From NCBI GenBank assembly GCA_034440615.1, contig JAOTOM010004375.1, positions 163,501 to 227,500 on the forward strand: a stretch of DNA of 64,000 bases. Direction: 5' to 3'. Shown piece by piece: positions 30,577-43,800 of this stretch (the first letter of the stretch is position 1; each line of letters begins with the position of its first letter). The stretch is from Ashinkailepas kermadecensis (lineage: Eukaryota; Arthropoda; Thecostraca; Neolepadidae). The notes under the pieces are model-generated. The model had not been told where the DNA came from, did no database searches, and saw only the letters and a program-made list of their open reading frames with translations. The position numbers were made by a program, and so were the translations under genes.

Positions 30577-30690
30577 TACATCCTCAAACCGAGCCGGCAC
30601 TACATCCTCAAACCGTGCCGACACTACATCCTCAAACCGAGCCGACACTACATCCTCAAATCGTGCCGACACTACATCCTCAAACCACAC
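30577..30690. repeat. 24-bp minisatellite, 5 units
   Basis: Units with cactacatcctcaaaccg and agccga or tgccga. Confidence 0.9.
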
Positions 30691-30764
30691 CGTCCCAAAA
30701 AAGCTAGAAATTGAGTTATTGTTCTTTAGGTTTAGGGATATCCAAAGTGAATTTGTTCTTGCTG

Positions 30765-30842
30765 CAGTAATGTATATCACAAATTGCCTGGTGTCCTTAC
30801 ATATATGTAAGGACATCAGGCAATTTGTGATATTCATTACTG
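30765..30842. other. Long near-perfect palindrome
   Basis: Arms of about 38 bases (catcaggcaatttgtgata and its complement) meet at an atatat centre. Only two or three mismatches are seen. It may be a foldback element or MITE without an interior. Confidence 0.9.
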
Positions 30843-31357
30843 AGATATAATTATATATATATATTGATATTTCATGTTGATGTTTAATGGTAGCATACCT
30901 GGTGTTGGTGGTAGCATGCCACTGATATTTCCTTGAAAATTGTCGCACAGGCAATCCTCGATGTGCTGATCATCGTAAGCATAACATTTAATAGCGGCGC
31001 TCTTAAACAAGTGAGTTGCTGGATTGACCATGTCGCCAAAAGTTACCTTTGTACAGTAAATTAGAAAGAAAAAAAAACCACCACTTGCCAATCTAACCGC
31101 CAAGCTAGATTGATCTTCGATTTCTATTTGCATATCATCACGAAAACCAACACACATCAGGAAAAATGAAAATGAAGAATCCCAACATATCCCAACAATG
31201 AAAAATCCCAACATAAAAAAATTTCATCATATCATCATGAAAACCAACACCCATCAGGAAAAATGAAAATGAAAAATCCCAACACATCCCAACATATCCC
31301 AACATATCCCAACAATGAAAAATCCCAACATAAAAAAAATTCCAACATATCATGTGG

Positions 31358-31562
31358 TGGAGCCCCAACACACCGGTGGAGCCCCAACATCCCGGTGGAG
31401 CCCCAACACACCGGTGGAGCCCCAACACACCGGTGGAGCCCCAACACACCGGTGGAGCCCCAACACACCGGTGGAGCCCCAACACACCGGTGGAGCCCCA
31501 ACACACCGGTGGAGCCCCAACACACCGGTGGAGCCCCAACACACCGGTGGAGCCCCAACACC
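31358..31562. repeat. 19-bp minisatellite, about 11 units
   Basis: Near-perfect units accggtggagccccaacac. All frames are open by composition only. Confidence 0.95.
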
Positions 31563-31714
31563 CTGATCATCGTCGGCGCCGCAACTGGTCCGTATGTCAC
31601 AGAGCAGCTGAACTATTGGAGGTCAGAAGTCACCGACGTCTGACTGCTCAGATTTAATTGCAAATCGACGCACAGACCGTACCCTACGTGTTGAACGGCA
31701 TGAACACAGACACT

Positions 31715-31900
31715 AATATGAGTAACTAGACTCCAATAGGGGTCACAAAACACTAACAGGGGTCACTAGACTCTAATAGTTGTGACTAGACACGAATATG
31801 GGCCACTAGACTCTAATAGGGGTCACTAAACACTAACAGGGGTCACTAGACTCTAATAGGTGTGACTAGACACTAGTATGGGTCACTAGACACTAATGCG
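31715..31900. repeat. About 20-bp degenerate minisatellite
   Basis: Units with ggggtcactagactctaata, varying to taacag and tgtgac forms, about 9 copies. Confidence 0.85.
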
Positions 31901-33440
31901 GAAGTTCATAAGCAGCCGGTTTACTCGAGGTCAAAGGTCACAAATGTCGGACTACTGAGATTTTCCTGCAAGACCATCCAGAAAATAGTCGCTGAGAGTG
32001 GCGTTCCTAAATAGCTGAAACATCGGGGTGACAAGTTCGTTATTGCACGATGGAATTCCTTACCTCACTTGATATTTAACCATCTTTAGATTGAGTTGGG
32101 TCTCCAGACTGTTTTATTGGCTTGGACAATGTAAGATAATTTATTTAGTCTTTAGTTTCATACTACTTTGGCATCTTGTTAGCTATTGACTTACTCACGG
32201 AAAACAATAATGATACCCAGCACGGGATAACCAGTGCTCATGAGTGAAATCCTTCGCTTTGCGAGTTTTTTTTTTAAAGGGGGGGGAGGGTATATATATA
32301 TATAGCTATGGTAAGGGGATTTCGTAATATGGCAGGAAAGCGCACCTGCACGTGCTCAGCGCAACTGCGGCTTTTCGGGTCTCTGTAATGTACCCTTACT
32401 TGTTCGCATCCATTTTAATATCCGAACAGTTGTAGCATGTGTAGCAGTATGGTTTTAAGAAGGTCGCCTTTCGAAGAGGTGTAAGGTGTCTCGGGCACTG
32501 CAGCTGTTATGGGACAATGTGTGTGTGTATGTGTGCGTTTTTGGCATGTAGCTGTTATGGAACAAGAGCAGCTAACGTCATGACAGTGACACTTTGTCTG
32601 AGCGACGGCCAACTTCGCCGTCAGCTCCGCCGTCAGCTCCGCCGTCAGCTTCGCCGTCAGCTTGTGGCGGCGACACCGACGTCCGTCCGTCGTGGCCGGT
32701 CCGTATCCAGCGGCTGACGTCGGCTCGCCTGAAGACCACATGCCAGCACACTCGTAATCACCGGCCGTAGTTACCCGCCGTAATCACCCGCCGTAGTTAC
32801 CCGCCGTAATCACCCGCCGTAATTACCTGCCGTAATTACCTGCCGTAATCATCCGCCACTGTTCGCCCACTTACTGGCCGGCTGAGAATGAGCAGCGCTC
32901 CGCGGCGAGCAGGTGTCTGTTCGCGGCGCACCTTCAGCTGTGACCTTTGACACCGGGCGCACCTTCAGCTGTGACCTTTGATACCGGCAGAGTTCGTCGT
33001 CAAGCGCGCGTCTCGACAGACCGACGGCCTGCGCAGTTGTGGCCGCGGCCTGCACGGCCTGCGCTTCTTGTGGCGCAAGTGGCGTCTGGCGCCATGTCTT
33101 CACCGGAAGAGGTCCGTTTGGCGCCAATTTAGGAACCGGTTCCTTGGTGCGTTTCAATGTCAAGATGTGTTTCTCTTCAGCCCATACTGGTCACCGGACC
33201 ATCGCAGCTCTACAACGAAGGTACACAAAGCACCCAGACTGGAAAAGAAAAGCGAATAAGATTATCCTACGCTTTCACCCAATACAACACTAGTACGTTT
33301 TTCGATACGACTTAGTTCCTAGTTAGTTATTTGGGTTTTAGGGCGTCTCGATAAAACATGAATGTGATCATTTAGCGATACGACTTAGCTCCATGTGAAG
33401 CAACGGACTACGCTGCCCGCCGGCAAGGCACCAGTTTGCC
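31901..33440. other. Intergenic spacer between genes 1 and 2
   Basis: Contains a G-run with a TATATA stretch (32,279-32,303), a cgccgtcagctc repeat (32,615-32,665) and a ccgtaatcacccg repeat (32,760-32,850). GC-rich sequence at 32,880-33,120 has open frames but no recognised protein. Confidence 0.5.
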
Positions 33441-33443
33441 CCT

Positions 33444-33622
33444 GGGGCCGCGATAGCTCAGGCGGTAGAGCGTCGGACTCTTGATGGCAAGATTGTGGGT
33501 TAGAATCCCGCAACAGACGGCATTGCCGAGTTCGCCCGCGGCCGATCGGCGTGAGAGGTTGGCGACGCTATATGACCCAACAGTTGAATGCGTCGCAAAA
33601 GACACGAAGGTTCTTCTTCCGA
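33444..33622 (+). mobile_element. tRNA-derived SINE with Lys-like head
   Basis: Head gcgatagctcaggcggtag, box B-like gggttagaatccc, body atcggcgtgagaggttggcg and gacgctatatgaccc, tail cgtcgcaaaagacacgaagg then ttcttctt. The copy at 51,725 ends the same way. Confidence 0.8.
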
Positions 33623-33924
33623 GTGTCGCCTGACTCTTCATCGTGGCATCTGCCGTACCTCTGCCACGTATACCAGCGACTCCCCCAAACCCCGGATAAA
33701 TGGCGACACTGCAGACAAGTGGCCCTCCCCCTCGAGTGTAGCTCCCAACACGTGGCTATTATTTGACCTTGCACTGTCCAAACTGAGCATGTCGTACCTC
33801 GTAGGTCACCAGGATCAGGACGGAGGCCTGAACCGTATTTATTATCTACTGTCACGCTATCAAAGGCGTCCATACATCGACCTCCAGCCAAGAGTTGTTG
33901 TGTCGGGCCGCCTGCAGTTTACCC

Positions 33925-34303
33925 GGGTACTGGCACCGTCCGCCGGGTACTGGCACCGTCCGCCGGGTATTGGCACCGTCCGCCGGGTACTGGCACCGTC
34001 CGCCGGGTACTGGCACCGTCCGCCGGGTACTGGCACCGTCCGCCGGGTACTGGCACCGTCCGCCGGGTACTGGCACCGTCCGCCGGGTACTGGCACCGTC
34101 CGCTGGGTATTGGCACCGTCCGCTGGGTATTGGCACCGTCCGCCGGGTACTGGCACCGTCCGCTGGGTATTGGCACCGTCCGCTGGGTATTGGCACCGTC
34201 CGCCGGGTACTGGCACCGTCCGCCGGGTACTGGCACCGTCCGCCGGGTACTGGCACCGTCCGCCGGGTACTGGCACCGTCTGCTGGGTATTGGCACCGTC
34301 CGG
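33925..34303. repeat. 20-bp minisatellite, 19 units
   Basis: Units ccgggtactggcaccgtccg, with tgggtatt variants grouped in the middle. Long frames on both strands are repeat translation. Confidence 0.97.
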
Positions 34304-34673
34304 GGCGGTCCTTTGCACAGGTCATTGTGACCGGCTGCGTACAGGTCGTGGCCTCCACGTGACCCGAGTTTGTCTCGACTGACCCTGTGTCACGTGACCG
34401 GTACTGCCGTCAGTGCTGGCTTTATCGTCGTCGTCTTCACAGGAAATGGTGCCGGACGTGGAACACGGGGGGGGGGGGTCGAGATCCAGGGAGCGGTCAA
34501 TAATATATAATTCAACAGAGGTGAACATCCTGTGTAGAAGCTAAGAGTCCATCGATTGATAATTAAGCGGGGATCGAGTCCACATATCGCACACATGGAG
34601 GAGCTTGACCTCGTGACTTCCGGCCTTTCGACTAGCCTCTGCGTCCTCACCATCGCTCTCATCGTCCTCTTCC

Positions 34674-34995
<322 letters not shown>

Positions 34996-35095
34996 CTGTC
35001 GTCACTACTGTCCTCATTTTCGCCTGATTCCTTGTTCATTAAGGGCCGTAATAGATTACACCAGTGACTTGACGTTTACCTTGTGTAATAATATG

Positions 35096-35096
<1 letters not shown>

Positions 35097-35178
<82 letters not shown>

Positions 35179-35210
35179 TGTGTGTGTGTGTGTGTGTATG
35201 TGTGTGTTTC
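35097..35210. repeat. TA microsatellite followed by TG repeat
   Basis: About 39 TA units, a short AATTA bridge and a TG run. Confidence 0.98.
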
Positions 35211-35599
35211 AGTTCCTTTGAGCAGAACCATTCAAACAAGATGTCGGCATCTGTTTGATATCCGAATATTATAAGGATTTGTTAGGTCATCCCGTGTGCT
35301 GAGGTCAAGTCAGTTCAAGCTGGAATAATTATGATACATTACTTTTGAAGTATAGCAATTTTGCTACAAGAAGAACCGATAGGATATGATGCTGAAGCAT
35401 CTTTGGAAACTGTTTAGCCTCTAGTCTCGTGATCTGACCCTAGGTCACGTTGTGACAATGTGTAGATTGATCGTGTGATGTGCAGACGATCACTTCAGCC
35501 TTTATCTAAGTGTATATAACTAGGAAAGTAATTCCATGGAAAGGTCAAATCTGGTCAACTAAGGTCAGATTATAGAAGGTCAGACCACCTCATTGATTG

Positions 35600-36075
35600 G
35601 CAACCGAATGTGACGTCGCCATGGGCGTAGGAACAGGGGGGGGGGGGGGCAGGGAGGCCATAGCCCACCAACTTTTCAAAGTGAGAGGGCCAACAATGGT
35701 AGCTTCCAAACAACAACAATCGCGACGGAACCCAGATAAATTATTCCGGAGACACAAATATCGTGCTGGGGCCCCACAAATATGAGCGAGGAACCCCAAA
35801 TAAACACAGCGGGACCCTAAATACACAACTGCAGGACAAAAATGCAACGGGCCCTCCAAAACGTACTGAGTCTGGCAAAAAGCGACGGGCCTTAAAACAT
35901 GCGTTGCAGCTCTAAAGAAACACACCGGGAGCTAAAAAAGCCTAAAAAACAGGCTGGGGCCCTAAAAAATATACATGGGCCTAGAAAAGGAATACAAAGA
36001 CCGGGCACTAAATATGTACTTCGGAGTCTGTGAAAACGCGCCGATACCTAAAAACATATCGTCGGTGCACAAAAA
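35600..36075. mobile_element. Transposon-like stretch with degenerate ~25-bp repeats
   Basis: Starts with ccatgggcgtaggaacag and a run of 14 G, a start often seen in invertebrate DNA elements. It continues as loose repeats of gggccctaaaaaatacac. A reverse-oriented similar stretch lies at 37,730-38,180, suggesting two arms of one old unit. Confidence 0.35.
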
Positions 36076-36593
36076 GGCAACAAACTCAAGGCAACTCAGA
36101 CTCTGAGTACGAGCACCATTCCATGTATTTTAATTTATTGCGTTTTTCTTTGCCACAGTTTGTCAGCCTGTCAATCTTGGTCTGCCACACACCGGATTAA
36201 AAAAATCAACAAGCGATCACCCGTTTTTCCCGTTTCTCATCCTCTCCAGCATCAATCGTGATACTTCTTTTGCCATGAGCCAGCAAGTAAGCTACGTTCT
36301 TGCTTATTCTTTCTCCTCACCAACATCTGTGAACATTTACAACGGGGGACATCTTGAAGACGTATAGTACTATATCATGGAAACTAGGGCACACCACACG
36401 CACATAGCGGAAGTTGAAGACATTGTGTTTGAAAAGTAATACTAATGGTTTCACTTGCACCAGGAAGACATGCGTATTATTACAAAAGAATCCAGCAGTC
36501 GAGAGAAGAGTTCCAAGTCCAGCGAGAAGTGTGAATTTGAAAGTACTTATACTGCGATGATGGTTCTTTTTCAGTACCACATGTTGCTTTTAG

Positions 36594-36777
36594 CCATAGG
36601 CGCGCCCAGGGGCCTGTCCCCCCCCCATAACGGTGAAAGTTTTGTGCTCGCTATTAAAATTAATTCTCAGGTTCTCTATCCGAAAGTGCTCAACTATGAT
36701 ACTTTCCAAATGCCTGGGTGCGCCCCTGCTGTTGACCCCGGCCCACCAATTTTTTTAGACGTTTCTACGCCTATGAA
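36594..36777. mobile_element. Small MITE-like element
   Basis: Left end ccataggcgcgcccaggggc; the right end, read in reverse complement, is cataggcgtagaaacg. The inner copy of caggggcgcacccaggc also mirrors the left end. The target duplication is not clear. Confidence 0.4.
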
Positions 36778-37489
36778 TGTCGCACGTCTTGTGCGGCGGT
36801 TAAACCAAATACAATATGCTTTCAAAAGAGATAGCAATATTCTGTATAAGATGGCATTGTGTAGAATATACATGATGCTTGACTGGACATTACGCCATTG
36901 CGCTTTGATCCATATTGAAACCAGAATGCTTATTACATGCTCTTTATCATTTTATGCGTAAAATTAACCCCCAAGCTCAATTTCCCTCACTGAATACCGG
37001 CATGAAACGTGAAATTGATGTGACTTCTGGTCAAAATCTTGACCTTCATTAAAAATAGAGATAACAGGTTGCAGTTCGTCGCGATGAAGGTGCAGCATGG
37101 TCTGGGTCCGGTGTTGATATGCTGCAACTACTCCGAATGGATATACTTGGAATATTTTGGAACACTACTTTCCTTGATCCGCCTCAGGTCAATGACTTTT
37201 GATCTTTGGTCTGAAAGTTGCAGGAGATGTGTGAAACAGATGCAGAAGAAGCCGTTTGAAGTTTCGTGTCGCTGTGTCTACTCCGTGGGCTGCTGTCCGG
37301 GATAAACCCGGGATAAACCTGAGGCTCTCTAGAGCCTCGCACTCGCCCGGATATTTTTTTAAAATATAAATTTAGTCTGATTTCTTGCCGGGGTGGTATT
37401 ATGGACCAGGATTAAATTGCGAAGCAGAGTTTGTTGCGTGAACCATGGCCAACACCCGAACCATGAATTCCAGTTCAACGGCAGAATTT

Positions 37490-37705
37490 TGACCGGTAGT
37501 TTAACGTGCGGTCAATGCACCGACACGGCCGCCCTGGTAGCTCGTCCCCGACCTTACCGGGCCAGCTGCCAACTGCCCCTGCCAGTCGGGGACTAAATAC
37601 AAGCGCGTGAAGCGACTCGAACCCCGTCTTGCCAGGACAGGGGAGACTAGCGCAGGCCAGCGCTCCATCCAACTGAGCTATCGGAGCGGCTACCGAGCCA
37701 AAGGT
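37490..37705 (-). mobile_element. tRNA-derived SINE, minus strand
   Basis: The minus strand reads gctccgatagctcagttgga and ggggttcgagtcgcttc, clear box A and box B forms. A body with gtccccgactggcagggg follows. Confidence 0.65.
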
Positions 37706-38555
37706 CACGCCACATTTCAGAGACGTGGCGCATGCCGAGGAGCAATGATGCGTTGCTATGCCCTGCGGCGCGTTGTGTGGGTCACCGCGCGTTGTTAGCG
37801 CGCCTGATGAGTTTTAGGGACTCGGACGCGTTTTGGCTTGCGGTGTGTTTTAGGAGCCCCGGCGCATGTTTGAGTCCCAAGCGCACTGTTTAGCTTCCGG
37901 TGCACTAAGGCAGCCCGGCTGAGATGCTTGGTGGTTCATGAAAGGCTCTTGTGGTTCAGAAGAACCTTCGTATTTTGTTCGTTCGCAATGAGCCTTTGTG
38001 GATTTCCGGCAAATGTTATTGGAACACCCGGGGCGATTTTAGCGTTGGAGGTACATCATTAGGGCAATGGCGTACAACAGAGTCCCAGCATGATTTAGCT
38101 CTCGCTACGCTTTTGGAAACTCTTGGCGGTTTTAAAGCTCCTCGTGTGTTTGATACCCTCAGCGGTCTTCCTTGAGCCCCATTCACTTTTTTCCGGCCAT
38201 GGCGTGTAGGTATTGGGGCCCCACCATGTTTTAAAAAAAGGGATCCTGGTGCGCATTAATGAACCAGATGCGTTTCCAGGTGCCCAAGTAAACATGGGCG
38301 TCGCCGCGGTGAGGGACGGCGGGTCGACGCGTCCCCCCAAACAAACTTCGTGCAGCTTAACATAACGTCAATGGCCCACGGCGTCACACCAATCCGGATG
38401 GATGGCCGGCGACAACTGCCGTGACGTCATCAAGTCGTGGAGCGTCAGCGCAACAGGAGCGTCAGCGGAATAACTCTGCGTGGTCATCGTGAACAGCCGA
38501 GAAAGTAGCGCCTCTTTGTGCTCGCGCCACACAAGGCCACCATTTCCTCGTTATC

Positions 38556-39062
38556 ACGGTGACAACCGCCAACACAGCGGCTGACTTCACAGCGGTGGTG
38601 TCACCCTCCAGCCACATCAGCCACATCAGCTACATCAGTCACATCAGATGGGACTGATGACAACCGCCAACACAGCGGCTGACTTCACAGCGGTGGTGTC
38701 ACCCTCCAGCCACATCAGCCACATCAGCTACATCAGTCACATCAGATGGGACTGATGACAACCGCCAACACAGCGGCTGACTTCACAGCGGTGGTGTCAC
38801 CCTCCAGCCACATCAGCCACATCAGCTACATCAGTCACATCAGATGGGACTGATGACAACCGCACCAACACAGCGGCTGACTTCACAGCGGTGGTGTCAC
38901 CCTCCAGCCACATCAGCCACATCAGCTACATCAGTCACATCAGATGGGACTGATGACAACCGCCAACACAGCGGCTGACTTCACAGCGGTGGTGTCACCC
39001 TCCAGCCACATCAGCCATATCATCCACATCAGCCACATCACCACATCAGCCACATCAGCCAG
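38556..39062. repeat. 98-bp minisatellite, about 5 units
   Basis: Units with tgatgacaaccgccaacaca, gcggctgacttcacagcgg and four inner cacatcag words. It lies about 1.7 kb upstream of gene 2. Confidence 0.95.
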
Positions 39063-39783
39063 ATCACATCCAGCCGCTTGTCAGGACGGTGCTCGACCAC
39101 CTCAAGCAGAATTGCAGCTAGGGTTTTGTTAAGGGGGTGCCGACCAAAATTATCATAAGGGAACAATGGACCGCTTTCAAGGAGCGAAGCGGGCCGGAAA
39201 TTTGTGGTTTTGCGTGGTGAAAATATCAAAATATCTTGCTTTATCTGGTGTATTTTTCGTTGCTAAGGGGTCCACGCCATATGGCCGACCCCCCCTGGCT
39301 GCGCCTCTGCCCTCACGGCCTTCCGGAACAAAGAAGAACCCTGTAGCTGCATCACGTGCACCGGCTCAACCATACCACAAAACACCACGTCCGGGTTCAA
39401 GTCCGCTGGAATATGGCAGCTCGACCGTGTTATTCTGGCAGCTTCAAGGACGACGATTTCGTCGCTCCCGACGTCATCGACAGAGTCGGCGGAACTTCAA
39501 TCTTCTTAGCCAATCCAACGCATATTGTCCTGTGTCTTCCTGAACGAGTCATATGCATATGCATATGCATATATGCATATGCACGACACGTCAATAGTAA
39601 ATAATATAATCATGCGCTTTTGCATTAACTTTGATAATCATGACCCTTGGAAAGATACTGGGTGAGCACCAAGAGATGAACATATTGATCGGAAAGATTT
39701 AAATTGTCTAAAAACATACAGCTGTATTGCTGCTGTGACCTTTCAGAAACAATGAATAGTGAATTATCTGCTACCCCCGATAC

Positions 39784-39785
<2 letters not shown>

Positions 39786-39871
<86 letters not shown>

Positions 39872-39872
39872 C
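39786..39872. repeat. TA microsatellite, about 43 units
   Basis: A pure TA run. Short atgcat repeats lie at 39,550-39,583. Confidence 0.98.
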
Positions 39873-40659
39873 TGGTCGAGTCCATTCATGAACGCTCTGA
39901 GCGGAGGCCGTCGTCTCTCGGCCGGCGCTGACATCGGCATTTGACGCCTCGACTCTCGGCTATGGCCGGGGGTGTTATGCCAAGTCAGTTTTCGTTCTCA
40001 CCGACGACGGCGGCCGGTCGGCAGACGCTGTGTCATTGCGCCGCGACACGGTCTGAAGTCATTGCGCAGTGTCACCATTGTGACACCCATGTCAGAGTGG
40101 CCGAGTGGTGGTGCAAAACTGGCCCTGATCAACGAGTCGTCACAGGGTAACCGAAGAGATCATACACGACTGAGCAGCAGAGGTGAGCGGACCGCCTGAT
40201 TGGACGGTGGACGGTCCAAGGGCCGAGAGAACTATTGGGTCGTGAGATGTTAACGGAACTATCAGGGCACGAACTGCTTAAAGACACGTGTCGCTGTCTG
40301 CCCACTGTTCTCTGCTGTACATGTTGCATCTGTTGCGCGCCAAGATGTTGCCATTTTGCTAATCGTCCGCCCGATTTACAAGGGCAAGTAACAGCTATTG
40401 AGTTTGCGAAACGGTTGTCGCGGAGCGAGACAAGCCCTAGATTATCACTGCCCGGGAAATACGGAACTTCCGCCATCCTTGTTGCCGAAAAATTGTTCGC
40501 TGGTCCCTCAAGGCGTCGATATTTGCCAGTTCCGGATTATTGCATGCAAGATATCCAGCTGCAAATATATCTGCAGACAAATCTAGTGACTTTCTCAACT
40601 TGCTCAAAGACGTTTACGAGGTTAGAATCTGGCAGCATGGTCGCGCAGTCGCGCATGCA

Positions 40660-40749
40660 GAAGTCACGTGACCACACTGAGGTTATATATTTCATCGTCG
40701 CAGCCGGCTCGGCCTCTTTTCCAAACAAAAGTGGGGGAGAGGATCTAGG
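40660..40749 (+). promoter_or_regulatory. Core promoter of S-adenosylmethionine synthetase
   Basis: The palindrome gtcacgtgac at 40,663-40,672 holds the E-box CACGTG recognised by Myc/Max, USF and MITF/TFEB-type factors. A TATA box ttatatat follows at 40,683-40,690. About 28 bases further, the pyrimidine tract cctctttt (40,713-40,720) is a plausible start site of the TCT or TOP kind. The leader would be only about 35 bases. The start codon has A at -3. Confidence 0.6.
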
Positions 40750-40888
40750 ATGCCGGAACCCAGCGGGGTGATCGAAACAAACGGCATCGCCAACGGCGTG
40801 TCGCGCTTCTGTGGGATGGAGTCAGATGGACTGGACGAAGACGAGACGTTCCTCTTCACTTCTGAGTCAGTTGGAGAAGGTCACGCAG
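40750..40888 (+). CDS. Sam-S: Sam-S exon 1
   Basis: 46 codons plus one base. A variable N-terminus ([16 protein letters not shown]) leads into [15 protein letters not shown]. Donor gtgaga at 40,889. The single leftover G pairs with AC of exon 2 to give Asp. Confidence 0.93.
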
Positions 40889-43800
40889 GTGAGATCGTCA
40901 TACTCGAGGCACCGGTGCACTGTTGGACAAATTTGTGTTTTAAGGTGTTTTATTAATTATTTGGACTTGTCTCCGCAATACAATGCTTATGAAGGTGACT
41001 AAGATTATTGGACCACTCATTTTCTGTGTAAGTGCTTTTTGGTTTGTCAGGAGAATTTATTTTAAAAGGGGTGTTGAGTTGGGAACCTAACATGGCATGA
41101 AAAGTAATGTTTAAGAATTAAATAAAAATGCTACCTAACCTAACTTAACCTGGCCTAGCCTCCCTTTTGAGAAAACCAATTAAGAAAGGTAATATGAAAA
41201 ATTATAAGCAAATTATTTTCCTATAATTATCTAGATTACAAAAACCTAACCCATCCTAACCTATCCACCTGCTTTTGAAGAAAAATGGTATTATTGCAGT
41301 TTAAGGTAACTGTGAGACAAGTTTTACACATTTTGCCTCCCTGAAGCATACAAAAGGGTTAGGTTTGGCAAGGTCTGGCTAGGGTTTTGTTGGAAGTTGT
41401 TTTAATAGTGATTTTTTGGTAATCTTTACCTTTCGGCCGACACATACTGCCAAGGTTAGTGATTTGTAAGGAGGTGTACAGTGGGGAACAGTGACGTCAC
41501 AGGAGTCAGGGAAGTGACGTCACTACGTCACAAGTGCTTCGGAGGATTCTGATTTCCTGGTTCAGTTAGGTTAGGTTAGGTTAGATTATATTATATTATG
41601 CTATGATACATTTTGTATATTATGCTACATTATCTTAGTCTAGGTTAGGTGGTAATCTTTACCGACACGACTCCTGTGAAGTCACTTCCCTGACTCCTGT
41701 GACGTCACTGTTCCCCACTGTACACCTCTTTACAAATCACTAACCTTGACAATATGTGTCGGCCGAAAGGTAAAGATTACCAATTTGTTCCCCAAAAAAA
41801 TTGAGCTTTTCTTCAAAAATAGTTCAAGCTAGCTTAGGCTAGGTTAGATTAGGTTCATTTTTGAATTTGATTTTTAAAGAAAAAAATGTTTGGAATTTGT
41901 CCATTAAAAGTAATAATTTGCCTTCTTGCATGGAAGGTCAGGCTAGGTTAGGTTATGTTCATCATTTTTACTTCATTTTTGAATGTTATTTTGGCAATCT
42001 TTACCTTTCGGCTGACACATACCGCCAAGGTTGGTGATTTGGAAAGAGGTGCCCCATACAATAGCCGGTTTTACAGCGGAAATTTGCTCCCAGATCACGT
42101 GGTCTCAGGAACAAGATAGAGGAAGAAGACCCGAAATAGTGATCTGCATAAATTAAAAGCGACCACCAAATCTAATTCTCACATCAGTTTTAATAACGAA
42201 ATACGTTTTACTATTGACACTGCTGAAATAATTAGAATTAAACTTACGAATATCAGCAAATTGTAATACGCTTTCTAATTTACGTCGAGACTGCACTCAG
42301 CTCTACGGTATCTGGCAACCGACAGATGACTGCCAGATGACAAATTGGTGCTGTAGTTAAATTAGCGAAGGATGAGGTTATAAGCCAACTTCCTGAGCAA
42401 CGGTAGATAAAATAATAACAAAAGTACACTTAATCGATGTCAACCAAGTTTATAAATCCATACCTGATACTGCTGACATGCTCACTCCACACAACTAATA
42501 AATATTCACAACACACCCCATGAGTAGGACGCTCGTGCACCGACTGATTTGTTGCCTGCCGCGTATTGGGATATAGGTTTCGGAATATAAAATGGTTTAA
42601 GGAAAATTATACTAAAACAATCAGTATGAAATCATTTTATTCTCACCATCAAGAAACGGGTTTTGTCAATAAAAAAGCGAGAAAATTGAGAGAAACCAAT
42701 TCTTGTTAATAATAAATGTTCTTCGATGTACTTTTTTAGTTCATGTCTGGAATGTTTAGTTGAAGCAAGGACTGACTTGGAAGGATGAAAAGCGACTAGA
42801 CGGGAGAGCAAATTGCCGCTGTAAAACCGACTAATGTCGCATATATTTCATGACGTCATGGCCGAGAAATTTGCTTCAGAGGATTCTGGTTTTCCGGTTA
42901 GGTTAGGTTAGATTATATTACATTATGCTATGGTACATTTTGTATATTATGCTACATTATCTTAGTCTAGGTTAGGTGGTAATCTTTACCAACACCCGAC
43001 TCCTGTGACGTCACTTCCCTGACTCCTGTGACGTCACTGTTCCCCACTGTACACCTCTTCACAAATCACTAACCTTGGCAGTATGTGTCGGGCGCAAGGT
43101 AAAGATTACCGTTATTTTCATACTAGTTATATTACCCAACTCCAAGCCCCACTGGGTGTTATTTTGCTTCCCATCTGAAAAGTATGCATTTGCAGAGAAA
43201 ATAAGTGGTCACATAACAGTGTTAAAATATTAGTTTTTCATTATGTGCGAGGTATCAAAATGAGTGCATTGGGATGCCTAAATTTGCTGTGGAAATGATT
43301 TAGTGTAACACAACTTATAATTTCCTCCAACACATTTTTGATCCAACAGCATACTCACATGTGTACTTTTTCCCTTTGTTTTCAGACACCTAATTTAGGT
43401 ATAACTATTTTAGCAATAACAATGCAAAACACCTATCCTTATGAGCTGATTGTATAACAGACCACATCATGGGTAATCATATTACATGGAATTATGTTGA
43501 GAGATGTTTGTGCATCACAATCTGCAATAGTGAGCATAAGCATGATGCCCGTCAATAGTGTTAAAATAATGATTTCTCATTAGGTGCGAGATGTCAAAAT
43601 GAGTACAGCAGGATGCAGAAATTGCCATGGGAATAATGCTGTTTCAAATACTTTGTCGTTAAAACCAAATTTTGAGAAAATTACATGCACAACTACCAGT
43701 TTTCCCATGTTTTGGGAGGTACCTGATTTGGGGATCCCAATATAAATGATAACGAAACAAATACTTATGCTATTGACTGGTATTGTAAAGCATGCCACAT

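Noticed and set aside
1201..34303. Possible CRISPR arrays
   Set aside because: The direct repeats are contiguous with no unique spacers, there are no cas genes, and the context is a spliced eukaryotic genome.
41565..41590. Telomere-like ggttaggttagg runs
   Set aside because: Only a few units, located in MITE centres within an intron. They do not indicate a chromosome end.
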